Positions 15,898 to 23,678 are shown, counted from the stretch's first letter. The stretch: DNA of 23,740 nt from Sulfurovum sp. (GCA_003978395.1 QNZV01000099.1:1-23740), one strand, 5' to 3'. Program-made: numbers and translations. Notes: generated by a model not told the origin, from the letters alone.

Positions 15898-18800
15898 TTA
15901 TTTAATCTTTCTATTTCTATATGCCAATAGTGTTAAAATCATTAAGGCAATAATGGTATAGGGAACCCAATTAGGAATTGGTACAGGAGAACCTGCTGCG
16001 TATGAGTGCAATCCTGAAAGATAGTAATTTACTCCAAAATAGGTCATGAGAACCGAGGAGTACGCCCAAACTGATGCCATATTAAAGATAAATGGGTTAT
16101 TTAGTCTTGGAATAAAACGTAAATGCAATACAGATGCATAAATCAGAATTGTTACCGCAGCCCATGTCTCTTTGGCATCCCAACCCCAATAACGACCCCA
16201 ACTCTCATTTGCCCAAACTCCACCCAAGAAGTTTCCAATGGTCATCAAGAAGAGACCCACAATTAAGCTCATTTCAGCAATATTCGTTAACTCTTTAATA
16301 GCACGGTCAATATTCTCATCTCCATCTTTTCTCATAATAAACAAGATAAGTACCAATAGAGATAAAATAGAACCCAAACCAAGGAAACCATCGCCTGAAA
16401 TAATAGTAGCAACGTGAATCATAAGCCAGTAAGATTTAAGAACAGGAACAAGGTTTGTAATCTCGGGGTTCACAAAATTCATATGAGCCACAGCCATGGT
16501 TACCCCTGCTAAAAGTGCTGTAGCACCCAAAGTAAATGGAGATTTACGAGCAAACACAAGTCCTGCAACTACGGTGGATGCTGCGATAAAGACTATGGAT
16601 TCATAGGCATTTGACCATGGGGCATGTCCTCCAATATACCAACGCATTCCCATACCAACTAGATGTACAGCAAAACCTGCAATCATCAAAATCCATGATA
16701 TTTTAACAATCCATTTAAGTGAAGAGATGGGTTTAACAACATTGACAAATGAAGCAATCAATAAAATTAATCCAACTAAAATATAAAGAGGAACTAATTT
16801 TGATAACAGTCCAAGCTTATTGTACTCTATCTCTATATCTGTCTCAGCTTTAGAAGGAAGTACTTTTACACCAAACTTTTTTTGATACATACTAATTAAC
16901 TTAATAGCTTGAGTAAACTGTGTTGTGTTTCCATCTTTTTGAATTTGAGTTGTTCCCTCAAACAGATAAAGCGTCATCATACGTACCATTTCCGAGAGTT
17001 GTTTAGGAAATTTGGCAATAGCATCTTGTGGGTTAACCCACTTATTGTTCGCATCATGAGGTACAGGATAGATGTTCAAGAGAGCGCCTGTATAAATCAT
17101 GTATGCAATATTGAGACGCTCATCTGCTTTAATTAACTCTTTATCGTACGAATCTTTATCGAAGGGTTGTTTACGAACCGATTTAGAAATCTGTTTTGCC
17201 AGTTTATACTTGCCATCTTTTGTAAAAAAATCATTAAAATTTGCATACTTTATTCCCTCTGCTAAACCTAACTCTTTTGCAATTTTAGTATGGTTAACTT
17301 TTATCATTGCTAACTCTTGATAGAATTTTGGATTAACCGTCATCCCCAAAAGAATAGCTGTGGGTTCAACACCATAAATAGATGTTTTTCCTGAAAGTTT
17401 AGAGACAATCTCATGTGCAAATGTATCCAGAGGTTTCATTCGTCCACCATGAGCTTGAACCGTTAATCTCCCAAATTGGTTAATGGTTTCACTATCGTAC
17501 GCTTCAACTATTTTCTGATGTTCTGCATCCAATGTGCTTAATGAAGCTGACTGTAATGGTGCTGTATATCCCACTACGGCTACCATTATAATACTCAATG
17601 AAGCCTTTTGTAGTTTTCTTGCACCTCTCAATAGCTTTTGGAAACGACCTTTTTTATCAAAAAGATTCCAAATCATCCCAAATGCCAAGAGTAAATAGCC
17701 CAAATATGTTGGTAGTGTTCCAGGGTCATGATTTACAGACAAAACTGTTCCTTTCTCATCAGGGTCATATGACGATTGAAAAAATCTATAATTTCGATGG
17801 TCAAGAACATGATTCATATAGATTCTAAATGGCATCTTCTCTATACCCTCTTCTCTATCCGTTAACTCAACTTCACTAGCATAAGAAGCAGGACTCATTG
17901 AACCAGGGTATCGCTCTAACTGAAAATCAATTAACTTTAACGAAAAAGGTAAGTTAATCACTTTTGCACCAAAATTAAATGTAATCTCCACCCCATTTAA
18001 ACTTAATTTTTTATCTTGCCCTCTATTTCCTGCATGAGAGAAAAGATTTATATTTTTACTTTTATCTCCCACCGAAACATTAAGCGTTATCATCTCTGCT
18101 TTTCCACCCTCTGTTTTCAAAGAGTTGCTGACATACTTTTCAATTGATTTATCGTATGTCTCTTTTAAAACAATCGAGTTATCAGCAAAGTGATACAACT
18201 TCTTTTTTTCAAAAAGGCTAATTCCTTTGGTTAAATTTCCCTCTTTACGTGTTAACATAGAGAGGGTATTTATATCAAAATCATGTGTTACTTTTAATTT
18301 ACCATCTGTTTCACTGATTTTGAAAATTGGTTTTACTGCTTTCGCATTAGAAGCATGATTAAAACTGATAATAAAACTTCCTGCATCGTAATCTTCTCCT
18401 TCAAAAAGATGAATAAATTTACCTTTTCCCCTTCCATTTGCAACCATTAATCCTAATGCTTTTTTCCCATTGGCATCAGGAGTAAACTCTTTTCGAGCCG
18501 AAGGAAGATAGTTCGTTAATTCAAAATGAACCTCTTTCCCATCAATCTCTATACGCTTAGAAAAACTGTTTTTAGTCATTGAAGAGAGTAAAAAAGGCTC
18601 TTCAAACTCTTCACTCTGTGAAGCACTTTTCAAATCAACTTGTAATACCTTTATATTTGAAACCATGGTACTAGAGCTTTGTCCCTCACGAATACTCATA
18701 ATCCCTTCATAGCCAATATACCTAGTTATAATTGCTCCTATCGCTATTACTAAAAAAGCCATATGAAAAATAAAAACAGACATTTTATTTTTATAACTTT

Positions 18801-18996
18801 TATACTTCATCATATTATAGACAAGAAGTAATATAAAATAGAGGAGAAAAAACTCAAACCATCGAGCATTATAAATCAATGCTTTTGCTGTCTGTGTACC
18901 ATAATCATTTTCGATAAATGTAGCTGTACCGATAATAATACCAAAAAGAAAAAGTAGCCAAGTGGCTACTTTCATAGAGAATAATTTTTTTATCAC
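15898..18996 (-). CDS. ccsBA: Fused cytochrome c haem lyase CcsBA (ResB-ResC fusion, System II)
   Basis: CcsBA carries haem across the inner membrane and attaches it to CXXCH motifs of exported apocytochromes. The 1032 residues are the ResB and ResC halves in one chain, as in Helicobacter and Wolinella. The ResB half has membrane segments near 11-27, 45-63 and 73-92, a large periplasmic domain (93-428) and a fourth segment at 429-446. A second periplasmic domain (about 480-730) precedes the ResC half. There the WWD haem-handling motif is WGRYWGWDAKETW (933-945), with flanking periplasmic His candidates 791 (GGHAPW) and 997 (GLHSYA) and membrane His861 (MIHVATI). The GTG start at 18996 has AGGA 6 bases upstream. 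It lies after trmA and opposite a cytochrome c gene. Thioredoxin-like CcsX is not in the window. Confidence 0.95.
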   Translation of the reverse strand: MIKKLFSMKVATWLLFLFGIIIGTATFIENDYGTQTAKALIYNARWFEFFLLYFILLLVYNMMKYKSYKNKMSVFIFHMAFLVIAIGAIITRYIGYEGIMSIREGQSSSTMVSNIKVLQVDLKSASQSEEFEEPFLLSSMTKNSFSKRIEIDGKEVHFELTNYLPSARKEFTPDANGKKALGLMVANGRGKGKFIHLFEGEDYDAGSFIISFNHASNAKAVKPIFKISETDGKLKVTHDFDINTLSMLTRKEGNLTKGISLFEKKKLYHFADNSIVLKETYDKSIEKYVSNSLKTEGGKAEMITLNVSVGDKSKNINLFSHAGNRGQDKKLSLNGVEITFNFGAKVINLPFSLKLIDFQLERYPGSMSPASYASEVELTDREEGIEKMPFRIYMNHVLDHRNYRFFQSSYDPDEKGTVLSVNHDPGTLPTYLGYLLLAFGMIWNLFDKKGRFQKLLRGARKLQKASLSIIMVAVVGYTAPLQSASLSTLDAEHQKIVEAYDSETINQFGRLTVQAHGGRMKPLDTFAHEIVSKLSGKTSIYGVEPTAILLGMTVNPKFYQELAMIKVNHTKIAKELGLAEGIKYANFNDFFTKDGKYKLAKQISKSVRKQPFDKDSYDKELIKADERLNIAYMIYTGALLNIYPVPHDANNKWVNPQDAIAKFPKQLSEMVRMMTLYLFEGTTQIQKDGNTTQFTQAIKLISMYQKKFGVKVLPSKAETDIEIEYNKLGLLSKLVPLYILVGLILLIASFVNVVKPISSLKWIVKISWILMIAGFAVHLVGMGMRWYIGGHAPWSNAYESIVFIAASTVVAGLVFARKSPFTLGATALLAGVTMAVAHMNFVNPEITNLVPVLKSYWLMIHVATIISGDGFLGLGSILSLLVLILFIMRKDGDENIDRAIKELTNIAEMSLIVGLFLMTIGNFLGGVWANESWGRYWGWDAKETWAAVTILIYASVLHLRFIPRLNNPFIFNMASVWAYSSVLMTYFGVNYYLSGLHSYAAGSPVPIPNWVPYTIIALMILTLLAYRNRKIK

Positions 18997-19027
18997 GTGT
19001 CATCCTATCACTAAAAATAATGGTTTG

Positions 19028-19033
19028 AGTATA
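19028..19033 (-). promoter_or_regulatory. Possible -10 element (TATACT) for ccsBA
   Basis: TATACT on the minus strand in the 78-base trmA-ccsBA gap would start transcription near 19021, about 25 bases before the GTG. It overlaps a 5-bp stem (TGGTT 19021-19025 with AACCA 19033-19037). Confidence 0.35.
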
Positions 19034-19074
19034 ACCAATAATTATTAACAGAACATTAATTTTTTATGAAGTTT

Positions 19075-20199
19075 TTATGAAGTTTTAACCAAGAACACAC
19101 CTGATTCCACATGATATGTGTGGGGGAACTGGTCATAAATAGCAGACTCTACAATCGTATGACTCTTTGTTAATTCAACTAAATCCCTTGCTAAAGTTTC
19201 AGGGTTGCAAGAGATATAGATAATATGTTGCATCGTAGAGATAAGCTTAATCGTATCCATATCAAGCCCTGCTCGTGGAGGGTCAACCAATACAGTAGAG
19301 AAGCAATAAGCGTCTAAATCTACATCTTTTAGACGTGTAAACTCTCGCTCTTTATTTAGTGCTTGTGTCATCTCTTCGGATGCCAAACGGATAAACTCTA
19401 TATTCTCTACAGAGTTTAAAATACAGTTCTCTTTTGCCGAATAGATAGAGCGTTTAGATATCTCTGTTGCCAAAACACGATTAAAATAGTTCGATAGAGG
19501 AATAGTAAAATTGCCTAATCCACAATAGGACTCTAAAAAATCGCCACCATCAACCTTTTTAGCCTGTTTTATCGCCCACTCTATCATCTTGATATTTACA
19601 GCAGGATTGGGTTGTGTAAATCCACTCTCATAGTGTCTATAGTAATAATCTCTACCATCTATAAAGAGTTTTTCAGTAACAAACTCCTCTGATAAAACAA
19701 CCTTTTGTTTACGGCTTCGCCCTATAATATTTGCATCTAAACGCTTCTCTAGCTCTTTAGCCTCTGCCTCCCAAACCTTATCAAGCTTTCGATGATAAAT
19801 CATGGTTATCAGACACTCATCTGTAGTTGTTGCTAAAAATTCTACAGCAAAAATACGCTTTTTCAAGACCTCTGTTGAGTTATTAATCGCATCAAGCAAG
19901 GGTTCCATCCGTTTTTCAATCGGTTTTATCACTTTAGGACACTCAAAAATATTTACTGAACCCTTTTTATCCAAACGCCCCATTGCATAGTTTGCACCAT
20001 TATCATCATGCCAAATCTTAAACTCTGCCCTTGCTCTATAATGTGATTCACTCGCAGAAAAAACCTCTAAGTTACTTACACCAAAAGGAGACAACAAGCC
20101 TAACACACGCTCTTTTTTCTCTTTTAATTCATCTTCATAACTCAATTCATAAATACTACATGACCCGCATGTTCCAAAATGTTTACATTCCAAATTCAT
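19075..20199 (-). CDS. trmA: tRNA (uracil-5)-methyltransferase TrmA
   Basis: TrmA makes m5U54 (the T of the T-loop) in tRNA with S-adenosylmethionine. The 374 residues show an RNA-binding N-terminal part with YRARAEFKIWH (54-64), the TrmA-type QPNP (196-199), SAM site FLESYCGLGNFTIP (221-234), LVDPPRAGLD (304-313), nucleophile Cys331 in SCNPETLARDL and the general base Glu365 in HVESG. The N-terminus also carries Cys5, Cys11 and Cys14 (C-x5-C-x2-C) and Cys87, the spacing of the [4Fe-4S] site in RlmD/RumA rather than of E. coli TrmA. AAGG is only 2 bases from the ATG; a TTG two codons later (20193) has ideal spacing and may be the real start. A TAAAAT element at 20222-20227 is a likely promoter. 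Methylation of rRNA instead of tRNA is possible. Confidence 0.88.
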   Translation of the reverse strand: MNLECKHFGTCGSCSIYELSYEDELKEKKERVLGLLSPFGVSNLEVFSASESHYRARAEFKIWHDDNGANYAMGRLDKKGSVNIFECPKVIKPIEKRMEPLLDAINNSTEVLKKRIFAVEFLATTTDECLITMIYHRKLDKVWEAEAKELEKRLDANIIGRSRKQKVVLSEEFVTEKLFIDGRDYYYRHYESGFTQPNPAVNIKMIEWAIKQAKKVDGGDFLESYCGLGNFTIPLSNYFNRVLATEISKRSIYSAKENCILNSVENIEFIRLASEEMTQALNKEREFTRLKDVDLDAYCFSTVLVDPPRAGLDMDTIKLISTMQHIIYISCNPETLARDLVELTKSHTIVESAIYDQFPHTYHVESGVFLVKTS

Positions 20200-20222
20200 T
20201 ACCTTATTTTATCTTGGGCGTA

Positions 20223-20234
20223 TTTTAGCTAAAA
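20223..20234. promoter_or_regulatory. Perfect 12-bp palindrome over the predicted trmA promoter
   Basis: TTTTAGCTAAAA is a perfect palindrome that overlaps the TAAAAT -10 candidate for trmA (20222-20227, minus strand). It could be a regulator site or chance in AT-rich DNA. Confidence 0.3.
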
Positions 20235-20263
20235 CTTGTTTCAAATTTTGTATTCTCTATTCA

Positions 20264-20917
20264 CTATTTTTTCACTATCTCTTTATGAACCAAGGTAGTT
20301 AATCCTACAAGTTTCCAACCTTGGAGACCCTCTCGGTAGTAGAGTATTTTATCTGATGGATAGCCATGTTCTAATAGACTTGGAAGAAAATGTGAAGCTT
20401 GAGCACACCATACACCATTATCAAAGATTGCTAACTCTTTTGCTTTTGAAAAGTCCCAAGAGCCATCCTTTTTAATCTTCATTCCTAAAATTCCAAAAAT
20501 CATTCCCATCTTTTTTTTACTAGCATTTTCAACAACAGAAAAAGGTAAATTAATAGCAGAAGGAATAGTCTCTAATTCAAACCAACTTTTTAGGCGTGTA
20601 TCAATCAAAACACCTTTATGAGAAGAGATTTTTGTATTTATAAATTTAATAAGCTCTAACTCTCCAATATTTTTTATTCGTTCATCTATTTTTGTTGGTT
20701 GAATACAAAAAGGTGGACACTCTCGGGACGTTTTTGTGAAATCGTCTGTTAATACATTCTCAACATCTTGAATTCGTTCTATTTTCACTTTTTGTCCCGA
20801 ATCACGTGTAATAATATGAGATAATTTTGCTGTTATTCCTACTAAATAATTATCATTTTTAGGGGTTTGAGCCAATACTAAACCTATTAGTAATGAGAGT
20901 ATAAATAGTTTTTTCAT
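20264..20917 (-). CDS. Exported rhodanese with a CPPFC motif, FNR-site promoter
   Basis: The 217-residue precursor starts with a signal peptide (MKKLFILSLLIGLVLAQ, cleavage near Ala16), so it acts in the periplasm. An N-terminal part (20-75) contains GQKVKIERIQD and SRECPPFCIQP, with Cys67 and Cys71. I recall the same CPPFC arrangement in other proteobacterial exported rhodaneses. The rhodanese domain follows: GVLIDTRLKSWFELETIPSAINLPF (102-126), then FDNGVWCAQASHFLPSLLEHGY with presumed catalytic Cys171, and YYREGLQGWKLVGL. A CxQxSH-type loop is unusual against the classical CRxGxR. AAGGAA lies 9 bases before the ATG. TATAAT at 20962-20967 on this strand and a perfect FNR-type site centred at 20995.5 predict activation under low oxygen. 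A role in periplasmic sulfane sulfur transfer is inferred. Confidence 0.87.
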   Translation of the reverse strand: MKKLFILSLLIGLVLAQTPKNDNYLVGITAKLSHIITRDSGQKVKIERIQDVENVLTDDFTKTSRECPPFCIQPTKIDERIKNIGELELIKFINTKISSHKGVLIDTRLKSWFELETIPSAINLPFSVVENASKKKMGMIFGILGMKIKKDGSWDFSKAKELAIFDNGVWCAQASHFLPSLLEHGYPSDKILYYREGLQGWKLVGLTTLVHKEIVKK

Positions 20918-20961
20918 CCAATCTTCCTTCTGTACTTTCTTATTTTCTTCAAATAATTTTT

Positions 20962-20967
20962 ATTATA
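20962..20967 (-). promoter_or_regulatory. Predicted -10 element (TATAAT) for the CPPFC rhodanese
   Basis: A consensus TATAAT on the minus strand. With the usual 6-base spacer, transcription starts near 20955, giving a leader of about 38 bases and placing the FNR-type dyad at about -40.5. Confidence 0.65.
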
Positions 20968-20988
20968 CTATTTTTAAAATAAAATATC

Positions 20989-21002
20989 TTGATAGCTATC
21001 AA
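20989..21002. promoter_or_regulatory. Perfect FNR-type binding site (TTGAT-N4-ATCAA)
   Basis: TTGATAGCTATCAA matches the consensus of FNR/ANR regulators of the CRP family in all ten specified positions. It is the core of a 26-bp dyad (20983-21008) with 12 of 13 base pairs matching. It lies in the divergent gap between the exported rhodanese and pyrC, at the class II activation distance from the rhodanese promoter. Confidence 0.7.
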
Positions 21003-21082
21003 AATATTCTACCTATTTTAATCATCTATTAAGATAGTTTTGGCAAAATACTTGACTAAGTAAAATAGCAAGGAAATAAAGA

Positions 21083-22096
21083 ATGGCAATCATTATTAAT
21101 GCACCATTAGATATGCATCTGCACCTAAGAGATACAGAGATGCTTAACATCGTAGCTCCCCTGAGTTCGCATACTTTTTCAGGTGCAATCATTATGCCAA
21201 ATTTAGTACCACCAGTCAGTACAAAAGAGGAACTTTTAGCTTATAAGAATCGTATTCATCAAGCCTGTAGATCTGATATATTTACTCCCTACATGACCCT
21301 TTTTTTTAAACCAACATATACTAAAGATTTTTTAGAATCTATAAAAGATGAACTCACAGCAATCAAACTCTATCCTGCAGGGATTACAACCAATTCAGAA
21401 GGGGGAGTTGATGGTTTTTCAGTAGAAGAGTTAGCACCAACCCTAAATGCTATGAGTGAACTGGATATTCCACTCTGTGTACACGGAGAGACCAATGGTT
21501 TTGTTATGGATAGAGAAGCTGAATTTGTATCTATCTATGAGATGTTAGCAAGTAACTTTCCAAAATTAACCATTATTATGGAGCATATTACAACCAAAGA
21601 GAGTGTAGAAGCCTTGGATAAGTTTGAAAATTTATATGCGACAATTACACTCCATCACCTATTGATTACCCTTGATGATGTAGCAGGTGGAATGTTACAA
21701 CCTCATCTTTTTTGTAAACCTATTGCCAAACGTCCAGAAGACAGAGAGGCTCTTAGAAAAGTTGCCTTATCAGGACATCCAAAAGTGATGTTTGGTTCGG
21801 ACTCTGCACCACACCCACAACATGCCAAAGAAGCTTGTGGCTGTGCAGCAGGTGTCTTTACTGCACCTATTGCACTTCAAGTGTTAACAGAACTATTTAT
21901 GGAGAATTCAACTTTAGATAAATTAGAAGATTTTGTATCAAATAATGCACAAAATATTTACAAAAACATCACTGTTCCTAAAAAAACTATTCATTTAGAG
22001 AAAAAGCCTTTCATTGTTCCAGATAAATATGGTACAGTTGTTCCAATGTATGCTGGGGAGACTTTAGCATATAGCATCACAAATATTGAAAGCTAA
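21083..22096 (+). CDS. pyrC: Dihydroorotase (PyrC type)
   Basis: PyrC closes carbamoyl-aspartate to dihydroorotate in pyrimidine synthesis. The 337 residues fit the E. coli-type enzyme. Zinc and substrate residues are all visible: DMHLHLR with His12, His14 and Arg16, carboxylated Lys95 in IKLYPAG, His134 in CVHGE, His168 in MEHITT, HHLL (191-194) and catalytic Asp240 in GSDSAPH. AAGGAA is about 8 bases before the ATG. It is first of a tight group pyrC - carbonic anhydrase - cysK (gaps of 6 bases, then an overlap). Its upstream gap is shared with the divergent rhodanese and contains the FNR-type site; a TATTAA at 21027-21032 is only a weak -10 for pyrC. Confidence 0.95.
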   Translation: MAIIINAPLDMHLHLRDTEMLNIVAPLSSHTFSGAIIMPNLVPPVSTKEELLAYKNRIHQACRSDIFTPYMTLFFKPTYTKDFLESIKDELTAIKLYPAGITTNSEGGVDGFSVEELAPTLNAMSELDIPLCVHGETNGFVMDREAEFVSIYEMLASNFPKLTIIMEHITTKESVEALDKFENLYATITLHHLLITLDDVAGGMLQPHLFCKPIAKRPEDREALRKVALSGHPKVMFGSDSAPHPQHAKEACGCAAGVFTAPIALQVLTELFMENSTLDKLEDFVSNNAQNIYKNITVPKKTIHLEKKPFIVPDKYGTVVPMYAGETLAYSITNIES

Positions 22097-22102
22097 AGAA
22101 TA

Positions 22103-22750
22103 ATGATTATTAACAACATAAAAACACTTATAGATGGTCATAGCGACTTCAAATCTGTTAAATTTAAAAATAATAAAGAACGCTTTAAACATCTTGTCGA
22201 AGAGGGACAAGACCCAAAGGCTCTTTTTATTGGCTGTAGTGACTCTCGTGTTATGCCTGCACTCATTACCAATTCTAAACCTGGTGATTTGTTTATTATA
22301 CGAAATATAGGAAACTTTGTTGCTCCTTTTAACCCAAATCAAGATTATCATGCAACTGCTTCTGCCATAGAGTATGCCGTTTCGGTATTGGAAGTAACAG
22401 ATATTATTGTTTGTGGACACTCAGAGTGTGGTGCTATTTCTGCTCTATATAAAAAAATTGAACCCACTGATGAAAATCTACATACCATAAAATGGCTAGA
22501 GTTAGGAGAGAGTGCAAAACGCTCTGCCCTACTCTCGATGAGAGGCAAACCTGAAAAAGAGATTTTACACTATACAGAAAAAGTATCCGTTATTTTTCAA
22601 CTTGAAAATTTACTTACTTATCCTGCTGTTAAAAGGCGTGTAGAAGAGGGCTCTCTATTTTTACATGGTTGGCACTATGATTTAAAAGATGGTAAAATCG
22701 AATATTATGATGAAGAGCTTTATGAGTTTAAAGAGTTGAGTGAAGAGTAA
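22103..22750 (+). CDS. Beta-class carbonic anhydrase
   Basis: This zinc enzyme interconverts CO2 and bicarbonate in the cytoplasm. The 215 residues have the full beta-class set: CSDSR with Cys45, Asp47 and Arg49, then HSECG with His106 and Cys109 as the remaining zinc ligands, plus RNIGNFV (67-73) and a C-terminal LHGWHYDLKDGKIEYYD. There is no signal peptide. Only six bases separate it from pyrC and its ribosome site is weak (AAAGAA), so it is probably coupled to pyrC. Bicarbonate feeds carbamoyl phosphate synthesis, the step that supplies the pyrimidine pathway, and also carboxylases in autotrophs. Cyanate-associated CynT is a close relative, but no cyanase gene is nearby. Confidence 0.93.
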   Translation: MIINNIKTLIDGHSDFKSVKFKNNKERFKHLVEEGQDPKALFIGCSDSRVMPALITNSKPGDLFIIRNIGNFVAPFNPNQDYHATASAIEYAVSVLEVTDIIVCGHSECGAISALYKKIEPTDENLHTIKWLELGESAKRSALLSMRGKPEKEILHYTEKVSVIFQLENLLTYPAVKRRVEEGSLFLHGWHYDLKDGKIEYYDEELYEFKELSEE

Positions 22751-22760
22751 GGAAGAGATG

Positions 22761-23678
22761 ATGATAGCAAATAGCATAGAAGATTTGATAGGAAATACCC
22801 CATTAGTAAGATTAAATAAACTTTCTGAACTTTCAGGAGCTACCATTTTGGCAAAATGTGAGTTTATGAACCCCACATCATCAGTCAAAGATAGAATTGC
22901 TATGAATATGATAAATAGAGCCTTAGAATCAGGAGCTATTAGTCAAAACTCAACCATTATTGAACCAACGTCAGGAAATACAGGCGTAGGATTGGCTGCT
23001 ATTTGTGCATCAAAATCACTTAAACTTATCTTGACAATGCCAGAATCAATGAGTATTGAACGAAGGAAACTCTTAAGCCACTTGGGTGCAAAGATTGTAC
23101 TTACCCCTGCATCAGAAGGAATGTCTGGTGCAATAGACAGAGCAGAGAGATTAGCTGTAGAGCGAAATGGATTTGTTTTACAACAATTTAATAATCAAAA
23201 TAACCCTGCTATTCATAGAGAGACAACGGCCGTAGAAATTTTGAAGGATACCAACAATAAGGTTGACTATTTTGTAGCTTCTGTAGGAACAGGTGGGACA
23301 CTAACAGGTACATCAGAAGCTTTAAAAGAGACTCTACCTAATCTAAAAGCCATTGCTGTAGAGCCTTCTACCTCGCCTGTACTCTCTGGAGGATTGGGTG
23401 GATCACACAAGATTCAAGGCATTGGTGCAGGATTTGTACCCACTATTTTAAATACAGGTATTTATGATGAAGTAGTTCAAGTTTCAGATGAAAAAGCATT
23501 CCAAAGAGCAAAAGAGCTTGCCAAAACAGAAGGCTTACTTGTAGGAATCTCTTCAGGTGCAAATGTTTGTGCAACTTTTGAAATAGCATCTCGCCCTGAA
23601 AACCGAGGTAAAGTATTTGTAACTATTTTGTGTGATACAGCAGAACGTTATCTATCTACAGAACTCTTTGACAACTAA
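22761..23678 (+). CDS. cysK: Cysteine synthase A (O-acetylserine sulfhydrylase)
   Basis: CysK is a PLP enzyme that makes cysteine from O-acetylserine and sulfide. The 305 residues show IGNTPLVRLNKL (10-21), NPTSSVKDRIA with PLP Lys43, TSGNTGVGLA (70-79), the GTGGTLTG phosphate-binding loop, and SSGAN near the C-terminus, ending ERYLSTELF as in CysK. A longer reading from GTG 22740 would overlap the carbonic anhydrase gene by 11 bases; AAGGA at 22749-22753 points instead to the ATG at 22758 or, with better spacing, 22761. The ribosome site overlaps the upstream stop codon, so coupling is likely. CysM or a cystathionine synthase are less likely from the C-terminus. Confidence 0.93.
   Translation: MIANSIEDLIGNTPLVRLNKLSELSGATILAKCEFMNPTSSVKDRIAMNMINRALESGAISQNSTIIEPTSGNTGVGLAAICASKSLKLILTMPESMSIERRKLLSHLGAKIVLTPASEGMSGAIDRAERLAVERNGFVLQQFNNQNNPAIHRETTAVEILKDTNNKVDYFVASVGTGGTLTGTSEALKETLPNLKAIAVEPSTSPVLSGGLGGSHKIQGIGAGFVPTILNTGIYDEVVQVSDEKAFQRAKELAKTEGLLVGISSGANVCATFEIASRPENRGKVFVTILCDTAERYLSTELFDN

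Noticed and set aside
22099..22111. AATAATGATTATT, a 6-1-6 palindrome that resembles part of a Fur box, at the carbonic anhydrase start
   Set aside because: It is made by the start codon and the codons for Ile-Ile just after it, lies only six bases behind pyrC in a coupled unit, and lacks the outer G and C of Fur half-sites. Chance in AT-rich DNA is enough.
22064..22420. 118-codon open frame on the minus strand opposite pyrC and the carbonic anhydrase gene
   Set aside because: No domain or plausible start signal, and the opposite strand encodes a complete beta-carbonic anhydrase with all zinc ligands.
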